From Pseudomonas lutea (lineage in GTDB: Bacteria; Pseudomonadota; Gammaproteobacteria; Pseudomonadales; Pseudomonadaceae): 64,000 nt of DNA. Below the pieces are notes generated by a model, which saw nothing but the letters and a program-made list of their open reading frames with translations, searched no databases and was not told the DNA's origin. Shown here one piece after another: positions 34,456 to 41,778 of the stretch (positions are counted from its first letter, which is position 1; each line of letters starts with the position of its first letter). The position numbers were made by a program, and so were the translations under genes. Location: contig NZ_JRMB01000003.1 of assembly GCF_000759445.1 (NCBI RefSeq), positions 62,001-126,000 of the forward strand, in the 5' to 3' direction.

Positions 34456-34749
34456 ATGACCAATACCACCAAAGAGAGGGAAGTCAGGGCCTGGCACTTG
34501 CTGCTCGAGGACGACAACTACCGGCTCGATCTCCCGGACGATTTTTATCAGACGCTGATCAATCGGGCCGATGAGCTGGTGCTGCGCGAGGTGATCGACT
34601 TGTCGGAATGGCAACAGCTCAAAGACACCGCCGATGAGGTCTACGCCAAGACGCTGCAAGGGCTGTCTGTCTGCCAGCGGGACCGCGTGGACACAGTGGC
34701 GATTGATCTGCACATCGACACTGCCCGAAAAACAGCCAGCCAAAGTTGA
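34456..34749 (+). CDS. Small protein of unknown function, third gene of the HPF/baeRF3 operon
   Basis: I do not recognise this 97-residue protein. It is acidic and probably helical: REVRAWHLLLEDDNYRLDLPDDFYQTLIN, then ELVLREVIDLSEWQQLKDTADEVY. It has no membrane segment or signal. The ATG has AGGAG 8 bases upstream, so translation is well supported. It lies 80 bases after the baeRF3 stop on the same strand, and may be co-transcribed and work with the two ribosome-associated proteins. A small regulator or accessory factor is a guess. Confidence 0.7.
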   Translation: MTNTTKEREVRAWHLLLEDDNYRLDLPDDFYQTLINRADELVLREVIDLSEWQQLKDTADEVYAKTLQGLSVCQRDRVDTVAIDLHIDTARKTASQS

Positions 34750-34879
34750 GGCGACGCTGAGCTTTGCCCGCCATCCTCCAGAAACGCTCCCTGATGCATT
34801 ACCATCAATGGGATAACGAGGGTAGGTGGCCGAGAGCTATGTGTCGTGATCCAACAGACCCAGCGCGTGGAAGGACGCC

Positions 34880-35077
34880 TTCGCGGGCAAGCGCGCTCCT
34901 ACACCGGACCGTATCGACCTACGATCTCGGTGGACAATCCCCAGTCCACAGCCGGCATGTGCCTGCACCGTCTGCGTGGCCGCGTCTGTTTGGGCCGACG
35001 ATAATTGCCGCGATTATCGTCTTGGCGACAAAGGACGCAACGCCGCGGTTAATTGTAGGAGCGCGCTTGCCCGCGAA
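34880..35077 (+). repeat. Class A REPs on the downstream side of the RAYT gene
   Basis: An inverted class A REP occupies 34880-34902 and a direct one 35055-35077, the latter ending 5 bases from the RAYT stop. The sequence between, and the short stretch before 34880, contains nothing else recognised. Confidence 0.88.
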
Positions 35078-35082
35078 AAATC

Positions 35083-35535
35083 TCACAGCCAAACAGCATC
35101 CCACAGCGGGTAATCGCCAACGTGTTTTACCAGACCGGCCCTCAATGGGTTGGCGACGATATAACGCGCGACCGCCTGCAAATCCTCTTCACGCCTGATT
35201 GCCCGGTCGTGATAACCCTTCTGCCATACCCTGAGCGGGGTGCAACCGGCCCGCATTATCGAGAGCGCGCTACCCGACTTGACCCGCCGCACCAGCATAC
35301 CCAGCGTCCCCGTATTCAACGTTACCAGCCAATGGAAATGGTCGGGCATGACGACCCAGGCGAGAGACTCCGCTACGCCTGCCTGCTGGGCTCGCCGGAA
35401 TTCATCAACCACATATCGGCCAGTGCGCCAGTCGGAAAAAAGAGGTTGTCTGCCATTGACGACGGAGGTCAGCAGGTAGATCTGGCCAACCTCCGAATAT
35501 CGTCCTGACCGCAAATCAGCGCTTCTTTGTGGCAT
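35083..35535 (-). CDS. REP-associated tyrosine transposase (RAYT)
   Basis: The 150-residue protein is a Y1-type HUH nuclease. It shows the metal-binding His pair in VVMPDHFHWLV and the catalytic Tyr in VARYIVANPLRAGLV. It also has GQIYLLTSVVNGRQPLF near the N-terminus and VWQKGYHDRAIRREED. RAYTs cut REP sequences in single-stranded form and are thought to spread them as noncanonical domesticated transposases. Class A REPs lie on both sides, at 34880-35077 and 35636-35778, making class A its probable cognate substrate. The gene looks intact. Confidence 0.94.
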   Translation of the reverse strand: MPQRSADLRSGRYSEVGQIYLLTSVVNGRQPLFSDWRTGRYVVDEFRRAQQAGVAESLAWVVMPDHFHWLVTLNTGTLGMLVRRVKSGSALSIMRAGCTPLRVWQKGYHDRAIRREEDLQAVARYIVANPLRAGLVKHVGDYPLWDAVWL

Positions 35536-35635
35536 TGGCGTTCCTTCGCATATGTTCCAGGGGCTAGCTCAGGCTAGAACAGAACCGATCAGCCCGGCAG
35601 TGAACAGATATTCCGGATGTGTCTGTGAGGACGCC

Positions 35636-35778
35636 TTCGCGGGCAAGCGCGCTCCTACAAGGGACCGCGCGCCAGCGATTTTCGTGCATCCCGCAGTCCC
35701 CGTTGATTGAGCTGTCTGGCGTTGAACGGAAATGCCTCCAACGACGCGGTCAATTGTAGGAGCGCGCTTGCCCGCGAA
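35636..35778 (+). repeat. Class A REPs on the upstream side of the RAYT gene
   Basis: An inverted class A REP (35636-35658) and a direct one (35756-35778) lie 100-245 bases before the RAYT start, in the 397-base gap to the ferritin-like gene. Together with the pair on the other side they give the REP-gene-REP layout seen around RAYTs. Nothing else is recognised from 35779 to 35932. Confidence 0.88.
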
Positions 35779-35932
35779 AGGAATTAGAGCCTCCGCATCC
35801 TTCGAACTTATACCCACTCCCGCTACCGCTCTTAGCTGCCCGAACAGCCCCTGATGTTTTCCCTTCACTCAGACGTGCCACCGCAGCCAATGGCACGTCC
35901 GTACCCACCGTCCAATTGCCCAGGGTCAATCG

Positions 35933-36658
35933 CTAACTGACCTGCGCCATCAGATTGTCACGCACATAAGCCCGTACAGTGCTCAGGTGCTTCTCTTCCT
36001 GCTCCAGCGCATGTTGAAACTCCTTGGCAATCAGCGGGTGACCTGCTTGCCGCGTCAGGTCAATCAACAGCCCCCACGCGTCGTTGTCTTCCAGTTCAAT
36101 CGTCAACAGCGTGTTCAGGCATTGTGAAACCGTGGTGCGCGGATCGGTAAGTACCTGCATCACCCCCAGGGCCTTCACCCCGGCGACATCGGCACACGGC
36201 GTCATGCTCGTGGGGTCAGCCCCCAGTGTTTCGATCGCTCGCCAGACCATCTCCATGTGCTCTTGCTCTTCACGCTGGATGTGGCGCAGCGACTCGGTCA
36301 GCTCCAGGTTGCCGCCCTCGGCAGATGACGCCTTGGCGATCATCGCGTCATACAGCCGAACCCCGGTGCGCTCGAATGCCAGGCGTTCACCGAGCTTGTC
36401 CATCAACACTTCGGGGTTATGCCCTCGCAGCTTGTCCAGCGCGCTTTTGAGCATGCCCTTGGCTGAACCGGGCACGGGAATCGAGCCCACATTGTCTGCG
36501 TCGACAATCGCCTGCTGGCGCTCCTCGAACAACTGCATGCCGTCGGCCGGGATGTCGGCGGGGAAGCGTTCAGTGGCTTCGATTTGCTTCTGCGTGTCCA
36601 GAGGGGACATCTGAGCGCCGGTGCGATTCATGCGCAGCTTCAATTCTGTGTTGCTCAT
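35933..36658 (-). CDS. Ferritin-like protein (rubrerythrin-type four-helix bundle)
   Basis: The 241-residue protein has the spaced ExxH pattern of ferritin-like diiron bundles: ERTGVRLYDAMI (helix 1), HIQREEQEHMEMV, LLTIELEDNDAWGLLI and a late EFQHALEQEEKHLSTVRAYV. The N-terminal ~75 residues precede the bundle, with a GSIPVPGSAKGML linker. Iron binding and a role in oxidative stress or iron handling are inferred from the fold. It lies 10 bases after a second ferritin-like gene, with GAGG before its ATG, so the two form an operon. Confidence 0.78.
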   Translation of the reverse strand: MSNTELKLRMNRTGAQMSPLDTQKQIEATERFPADIPADGMQLFEERQQAIVDADNVGSIPVPGSAKGMLKSALDKLRGHNPEVLMDKLGERLAFERTGVRLYDAMIAKASSAEGGNLELTESLRHIQREEQEHMEMVWRAIETLGADPTSMTPCADVAGVKALGVMQVLTDPRTTVSQCLNTLLTIELEDNDAWGLLIDLTRQAGHPLIAKEFQHALEQEEKHLSTVRAYVRDNLMAQVS

Positions 36659-36668
36659 GTGGGATTCC

Positions 36669-37838
36669 TCACGCTTTACGGTTCAGTTCGGTGCCGGGTT
36701 TCCAGGTGTAGCCGGCCGACACAGCCATTGCCGGTACGCCCTTGGAGTTGAGCTGCGCCCGGTACTCAAGCGAGGCGTGGCCTTCGTTCTCTTTGCTCAC
36801 GTAATCGATGCCATGGGCGCGCAGGTCCACTTCCCGGGAGAGGGTTTCGCGGACGAAGTCACGCTGGCTTTTGAACGCGATCATGTTCGGCAAATCGCCC
36901 GCGAGGATTTCAGCGGGGTCGCGCCGCTCATGCTTTTTGAACAACTCGCACGCCAGATTCAAATGCCCCAGTTCGTAATCCAGGAAGCGCTCCCACATCG
37001 CCTTGATGCGCGGATTCTCTTCTTGCTCCGCACAACTGGCGTAGGTGTAAACCTCCATCGCCTCATGGATCAGCCATTTCTCCATGAACGTCTCGCTGGG
37101 GTCCTGAAGTGAGCCGTACTGAGTGACGTGCTGCTCCTCGACCGAGGCGATTTCGGCATACAAGGCGCGGGCGACCGGGTCGGCGAAGGTCGGGCCGATG
37201 TTCATGTAGTAATCGTGGGTCTGGTATTCCGCCCCGGTGATCAGCGCGGCATGGATCTTGGTGATCAATGTCGCGCTGTCCTTCTGGTAGTTGTCGCGCA
37301 GGTCGTCGCTGGGTGCCCGGTGGTGCTCGCTGGTAGGCCGGCCAGGGACGATGTCGGTGTAGCCCTGCAGGATGTTGTTGGCATCCTTGCCCTCGAGCCG
37401 ATCCAGCATCGCGGAGTAGCGGTACAAGTGGTCGAAGTCTTCAAGCAACCCGAAGCGGTAGGTTTGCGCCTGATACGGGTCAGGCTCGGTTTGCGCGACC
37501 GCGGCGGTCACCTCGATGGCGACCTGTTCATAAGCCACGGTCGTTTCCAGTGGTGAGTGATCGGCACTGAGCATCCAGTTCACCATGGTCATCTGGTGCT
37601 GTTCGGCTCGACGCACCAGCGCCAGCGGTGCCTGCAGTTCTTTGTGGAAGCGTGCCCCGAAGTGTTTCAGGCGCAGGGCATCAGACTCCACGCCATTCAT
37701 CAGGATGACGCGTACGCGGGTAAATGCATCATCGTCGAGTTTTGAAATCGGCTTGCCAGCCATGTCCTTCCAGGTGAACACCTGCTTGTCCAGGGGCGTG
37801 CCTTTGTTGTCGAGCAAGTTGGATAGGGTCGTCGTCAT
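36669..37838 (-). CDS. Larger ferritin-like protein of unknown function
   Basis: The 389-residue protein contains two stretches that look like diiron ferritin-like helices, YAEIASVEEQHVTQYGS (near residue 240) and LIHEAMEVYTYASCAEQEEN. A helix FLDYELGHLNLACELFKKHE follows, and there may be a further acidic pair in the first half (FDHLYRYSAML). It is much longer than ordinary ferritin-like proteins; I do not recognise a named family. It is the first gene of an operon with the smaller ferritin-like protein downstream. A role in iron or peroxide stress is an inference from the fold. Confidence 0.65.
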   Translation of the reverse strand: MTTTLSNLLDNKGTPLDKQVFTWKDMAGKPISKLDDDAFTRVRVILMNGVESDALRLKHFGARFHKELQAPLALVRRAEQHQMTMVNWMLSADHSPLETTVAYEQVAIEVTAAVAQTEPDPYQAQTYRFGLLEDFDHLYRYSAMLDRLEGKDANNILQGYTDIVPGRPTSEHHRAPSDDLRDNYQKDSATLITKIHAALITGAEYQTHDYYMNIGPTFADPVARALYAEIASVEEQHVTQYGSLQDPSETFMEKWLIHEAMEVYTYASCAEQEENPRIKAMWERFLDYELGHLNLACELFKKHERRDPAEILAGDLPNMIAFKSQRDFVRETLSREVDLRAHGIDYVSKENEGHASLEYRAQLNSKGVPAMAVSAGYTWKPGTELNRKA

Positions 37839-37972
37839 CTGCAGTCTCCAGTCGCCGGATTGAAAACATTTGCCGGGTTCAACTTACCGACTGCACGGCC
37901 AGAGGCCGGACTTCCCGTGTCTGACGGGCGGCCGCCTGGCAAGCGGCGCCGCCTGACGAATGGTCGAATCAC

Positions 37973-38707
37973 TCACTGCAAATGGGGATCAGAGCCGCCC
38001 TCGTCGTGCAGCTCGGAGCGCAGGTCCTCGCCGACCGCGACGGTCCACTGCACGTTATGGCAATACGAGCACTTTTGCGTCTGCCCACCGGGTCGGATTT
38101 CACAGACGTTGCCGCAGCAACAGCAGGCCAGACGACCGCTGTAATGGCCCGGCAGATCGAGTGCAAAGCGGGCAGGGGGCATTAACCGCAGGCCATGGCG
38201 CGGGCGTTTGTAGCGGACGATGCTGAAGTCCCCGGTTGATTCGAGGTACACCCGCCTTAGCTCGCCCAACTGATGGACGCCCTGGGCGCGCAACTCGGAA
38301 AAGACCCTCGCCGGCGTCAGTCGCGAGGCGTGCAGGTTGCCCATCAGCAGGCGCCCGTCGATCAGCAACAGGGTGACATCGCCCTGCACGCGAACTTCGA
38401 TGGAGCGCTTGCGAACCGAAAGGGTCGATAACCCACGCTGAAAAATCAGCGCGCAGATCAGCAGCACTGCAGCGGGCAACAAACCTTGTTGCGCGGTTTG
38501 CAGCGGCACGCCAACGGCAGCACCCAGGGTAATCATCACGGCAAGCTCGGACACACTCAGCTGTGCAGCCATGCGCTTGCCCATCAGGCGCATGGTGACA
38601 AACAGCAGGACATAAATAACGGCGCTTCTGAGCAACACCTCCAGCAGAAACGACCAAGGGTTGTCGCCGATCAGGATGCGGTGCGCGTTGGAAAGAAATT
38701 GTTCCAT
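37973..38707 (-). CDS. YetF/DUF421 membrane protein with C-terminal zinc ribbon, copy 1
   Basis: The 244-residue protein starts with three hydrophobic helices and the YetF-type stretch AVIYVLLFVTMRLMGKRMAAQLSVSELAVMITLGAAVGVPLQ. A soluble domain follows (LLLIDGRLLMGNL, SELRAQGVHQLGELRRVYLESTGDFSIV). Unlike classical YetF, it ends in a zinc ribbon with CCCCGNV and CSYC, a likely metal-binding knuckle. It starts 2 bases after the stop of the upstream paralogue, so the two are translationally linked. YetF family function is not settled; a stress-related membrane role is only suspected. Confidence 0.85.
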   Translation of the reverse strand: MEQFLSNAHRILIGDNPWSFLLEVLLRSAVIYVLLFVTMRLMGKRMAAQLSVSELAVMITLGAAVGVPLQTAQQGLLPAAVLLICALIFQRGLSTLSVRKRSIEVRVQGDVTLLLIDGRLLMGNLHASRLTPARVFSELRAQGVHQLGELRRVYLESTGDFSIVRYKRPRHGLRLMPPARFALDLPGHYSGRLACCCCGNVCEIRPGGQTQKCSYCHNVQWTVAVGEDLRSELHDEGGSDPHLQ

Positions 38708-38709
38708 GG

Positions 38710-39396
38710 TCAGTCGTCCAACTCGCGGGCGGCGGGTATCCATTCCGTGTCGCCACAATTGATGCACGTGTTGCGCTGCTGCTGGGTGTCGGGCTCCGTG
38801 TGCCCGCAACTGCTGCAACTCACTTCGGTGGCCACGGCGACGGCCTCACGCAGCCGCGAGTCTATCTTCGGGAGTATCGAAAGCCCGGGGCGGGGCGATT
38901 CGGCGTAGACAATCGAAAGATCGCCAGAAGGCTCCAGGTAAACTTTTTTCAACTGACCCAGGTGCTGAACCTGCCGCAAGCGAAGCATGGCGAACAGCCG
39001 CTCGCGCGACAGTGCCGCACGTTTGAGCTCGTCCAGCTGAAGCTCGCCATGGTGGATGATGGTGCTGACGGCCCCGGAGATCACGGTCTCGAACCCCGGC
39101 GAGCGAACGCTCCATTTCGCCATCGCATACTGCAGAACGATTACCGCCATCATGATGAAAACCGGTGGCAGCAGGCCCCGTTCAGTGGCTTGCAAAGGCA
39201 CGCCCACCGCGCCGGCGAGTGTCACCACCACCGACAGCTCGAACAAGGTGTACTGCGAAGCGACCCTGCGGCCGAGCATGCGCATTGAGCAGATAATCAG
39301 CGCAAACAGAACAGCTGCGCGCAGGGCGATTTCCAACAGCGTGACCCAGTTTCCTTGCCCGAGGAGGAGACGATGGGCTGTCTCGGCCGTAAACAT
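38710..39396 (-). CDS. YetF/DUF421 membrane protein with C-terminal zinc ribbon, copy 2
   Basis: This 228-residue paralogue of the next gene has the same plan. The N-terminal helices contain ALIICSMRMLGRRVASQYTLFELSVVVTLAGAVGVPLQ; a soluble domain has LGQLKKVYLEPSGDLSIVYAES. The C-terminal ribbon reads CSSCGHTE and CINCGDTEW. Divergence from copy 1 is considerable, so the duplication is old. It is the first gene of the pair and its promoter region holds an 11-bp tandem repeat at 39523-39566. Confidence 0.85.
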   Translation of the reverse strand: MFTAETAHRLLLGQGNWVTLLEIALRAAVLFALIICSMRMLGRRVASQYTLFELSVVVTLAGAVGVPLQATERGLLPPVFIMMAVIVLQYAMAKWSVRSPGFETVISGAVSTIIHHGELQLDELKRAALSRERLFAMLRLRQVQHLGQLKKVYLEPSGDLSIVYAESPRPGLSILPKIDSRLREAVAVATEVSCSSCGHTEPDTQQQRNTCINCGDTEWIPAARELDD

Positions 39397-39522
39397 GCGT
39401 GTTTCACCACAGTGCTGCGTTGTGTGTTCATCACCTGACGGCGATAGCTCTAAATTTTTTTGACGTGTTGCATTGGCAGAGTGCCAAGAGCATCACGGGT
39501 CGGCCGGACAAGTGGTCGCCGG

Positions 39523-39566
39523 GGCTACATTCAGGCTACGTTCAGGCTACGTTGAAGCTACGTTCA
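39523..39566 (+). repeat. 11-bp tandem repeat, four units, in the yetF/M42 intergenic region
   Basis: Four 11-base units of GGCTAC(A/G)TT(C/G)A run head to tail with one to two changes between copies, and a fifth partial unit follows. They lie 127 bases before the YetF copy 2 start and 130 bases before the M42 peptidase gene. Iteron-like protein binding is possible; replication slippage is an equally simple origin. Confidence 0.8.
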
Positions 39567-39695
39567 GGCTCAGGGGCCGAACCATGATGGGGCTGGACAG
39601 TCACTTTTTGGACACGGCACGGGCTGGGACCGCCTGATCTGCCATGACCATGCAGGCGTTTTTTACCTGCAGCGAAATCGTTGCTGGAGATGTGA

Positions 39696-40748
39696 ATGAA
39701 CAGCGAGAACAAAAGCCTTCTGGAAAAACTGCTCATGGCCTATGGGCCCGGTGGTCAGGAAGATGAAGTGCGCGCTATCTGCAAGACAGAGCTGGCGCGT
39801 TATTGCGATGAAGTGACTGAGGACCGCGCTGGCAATGTCGTTGGCCGCATCAAGGCATCGCGTGATGCCGATCCCGACGACGGCATAAAAATCATGGCGC
39901 ACCTCGACGAGATCGCGATGGTCGTCAAGCTGGTCGACGAAGACGGCACGCTGCAGGTTCAAGCGCTCGGCGGCGCACAGCCAATCAGCTTCGGCGCGGC
40001 GCCGGTGGATATTTTGGGTGACAGCGGCGTATTGCCCGGTGTCTTGTCGTTTGGGTCGATGCACAGCAGCGGCGGCTCTCAACAAAGCAAGGATGTGCTG
40101 CAAGGCAACGTCCAGTGGGCCGATGTGCATGTTGTTACCCGACGCGCGCGCGAGGACCTCGCCAACGCCGGCGTGCGGCCGGGCACTCGCGTGGTCCTGA
40201 GCAAACACTGGCGTGCGCCGTGGTATCTGCCGGATGCGATTGCGGCGCACTTTCTGGATGACAGGGCGCCGCTGCTTGCGGTCATCCTGACCGCCAAAGG
40301 TCTGAGCGAGAGACGTGCGGAGCTGAACCAGGATGTATGGCTGGTTTGCACAACCCTTGAGGAAGAATCCAACGCCGGCGCGATGTACGCTGCGTCCCGG
40401 TTGCCGGGGGACACGATCATTGCGGTGGAGGTGGGCCCGGTTCTGGCTGAATACGGTACACGCCTGGACGACCACCCCATCATCAACACCGGGGACCAGA
40501 AAGGCGTTTATACCCGACGTGTCGTTACCGACCTGATGGCCGCCAGCGAACGGGCAGGGTATGAGGCACAGGTGGCGCTGCTGGTGGAATTTGCCTCGGA
40601 TGCCAGCGCCGTCATGAGCGTCGGCTCGGCGGCCAAGGCCGGGTGCATCGCGATCCCCACGGAGAACACACACGGGTTTGAAATCATCACTGAGAATGGC
40701 ATCGAAGCCTGTGCCGCTGCGCTGACCGAATATGCCCTCAATCGGTAA
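39696..40748 (+). CDS. M42-family metallopeptidase (aminopeptidase/endoglucanase type)
   Basis: The 350-residue protein shows the dinuclear metal-site order of M42 peptidases: GPGGQEDEVRAICK at the N-terminus, MAHLDEIAMVV (His and Asp ligands), TTLEEESNAGAMYAA (catalytic Glu and ligand), VAVEVGP-like IAVEVGPV and NTHGFEI with the last His. Family members are large tetrahedral aminopeptidases; some are called endoglucanase M historically. GGAG lies before the ATG. It stands alone, divergent from the YetF pair. Confidence 0.88.
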   Translation: MNSENKSLLEKLLMAYGPGGQEDEVRAICKTELARYCDEVTEDRAGNVVGRIKASRDADPDDGIKIMAHLDEIAMVVKLVDEDGTLQVQALGGAQPISFGAAPVDILGDSGVLPGVLSFGSMHSSGGSQQSKDVLQGNVQWADVHVVTRRAREDLANAGVRPGTRVVLSKHWRAPWYLPDAIAAHFLDDRAPLLAVILTAKGLSERRAELNQDVWLVCTTLEEESNAGAMYAASRLPGDTIIAVEVGPVLAEYGTRLDDHPIINTGDQKGVYTRRVVTDLMAASERAGYEAQVALLVEFASDASAVMSVGSAAKAGCIAIPTENTHGFEIITENGIEACAAALTEYALNR

Positions 40749-40976
40749 CCCGCCTTCGCCGTTTCGCTAGCAGGAGGTTAGATAGACTCCTGCCGGAAGG
40801 TGGCGCGGTCATTCGTCTACAATCGACATATTGCCATTGAACTGTCTTGGCGAAACCGTATAAAACGGACTGTCACGTTGCCAGGCTGGCAAGCGTCACG
40901 TGCTTCGGCGCATACGCTTTCTGACCTTCAACGCTTCGTTTGTTGGAGCTTGAGCACCTAGGGAACAGCCAGCTAA

Positions 40977-41228
40977 ATGAGTAATCCATACGAGATCGAG
41001 CTTCTGACCGTGAAGCTCGAACTGCAGGCAGCCACGGACGAGTACATGCGCCTTGTCAGGCAAAACACTGCCTTTGGTCCGCAATGGACGGCGGCCAGCG
41101 AACGGCACGCCCGGGCCGTGGCGAACTGGCGCCGGGTGGTCGCACGCCCAAGTGCGCCCAACGTCAGCATCACGGCGCCTCGGGACATTGACCAGATTCA
41201 TCTGATTGTGCGGCGGGTGGCCGGCTAA
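40977..41228 (+). CDS. Small hypothetical protein, convergent with the ClpP-like gene
   Basis: The 83-residue protein is not recognised. It begins MSNPYEIELLTVKLELQAATDEYMRL-like helical sequence, includes a WRRVV stretch and ends LIVRRVAG. AGGGA lies about 14 bases upstream, a weak RBS. Its TAA stop overlaps the TAG stop of the convergent ClpP-like gene by 3 bases, a tight arrangement that argues both are real. No membrane segment is seen. Confidence 0.6.
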   Translation: MSNPYEIELLTVKLELQAATDEYMRLVRQNTAFGPQWTAASERHARAVANWRRVVARPSAPNVSITAPRDIDQIHLIVRRVAG

Positions 41229-41776
41229 GCGTGAATGCAGTAACTGACGCAGGCGGCGTTGATTTGCGGTTGTTCAACCGCATGGATCATCCCGGTGGCC
41301 AGCGCTTGCTGAGGGTCGATAATGCGCGGTGCAGCGGTCAGGTACTTTTCGGTTTCCAGCACCTCACGCGCATCGACCGTGCGCTCCGCGACAATTCTTG
41401 CGTACAGCTGCAGGTCGTAATCCAGGCTCATCGCATACTCGGACATTCTTGAGTGGTCCACTGAACCACTGACGTGCCAGTGAAACGGGTGAAACAGGAA
41501 CTTGCTGTGCACGCAGGCTGTGCGCCGCTCGCCAGCCAGGAACACAATATTGCCCATCGATTCAACCGTGCCGAGGTTATGGGTATGCACCGGGATCGGC
41601 AGCGACAGCAAGAAGTTGTACATCGTGAAGCCGTAGCTGCATTCGCCGCCCATGGTCGCAATGTTGACCACCAGGCACGAGGCACCGCGTTCGATGGCCA
41701 GTGACGACTTTTCAATCAGTTGGCCGCACGTGGCGGAAGTGATGGGGGCGGTGAAGTTAATGACGTGCATCGTCAT
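41225..41776 (-). CDS. Solitary ClpP-like serine protease homologue
   Basis: The 183-residue protein has the crotonase/ClpP fold cues: an early strand-helix NFTAPITSATCGQL, VVNIATMGGECSYGFTMYNFL, the nucleophile region HNLGTVESMGNIVFLAG (Ser73) and HSKFLFHPFHW containing the candidate catalytic His (about 96). The third member of the triad, normally Asp in a TERDxFM-like motif, is not seen; the aligned segment reads LETEKYLTAAP. No clpX or clpA is next to it. It may be an alternative ClpP paralogue or a scaffold. GGAG lies before the ATG. It starts immediately after the histidine kinase stop. Confidence 0.8.
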   Translation of the reverse strand: MTMHVINFTAPITSATCGQLIEKSSLAIERGASCLVVNIATMGGECSYGFTMYNFLLSLPIPVHTHNLGTVESMGNIVFLAGERRTACVHSKFLFHPFHWHVSGSVDHSRMSEYAMSLDYDLQLYARIVAERTVDAREVLETEKYLTAAPRIIDPQQALATGMIHAVEQPQINAACVSYCIHA

Positions 41777-41778
41777 GG

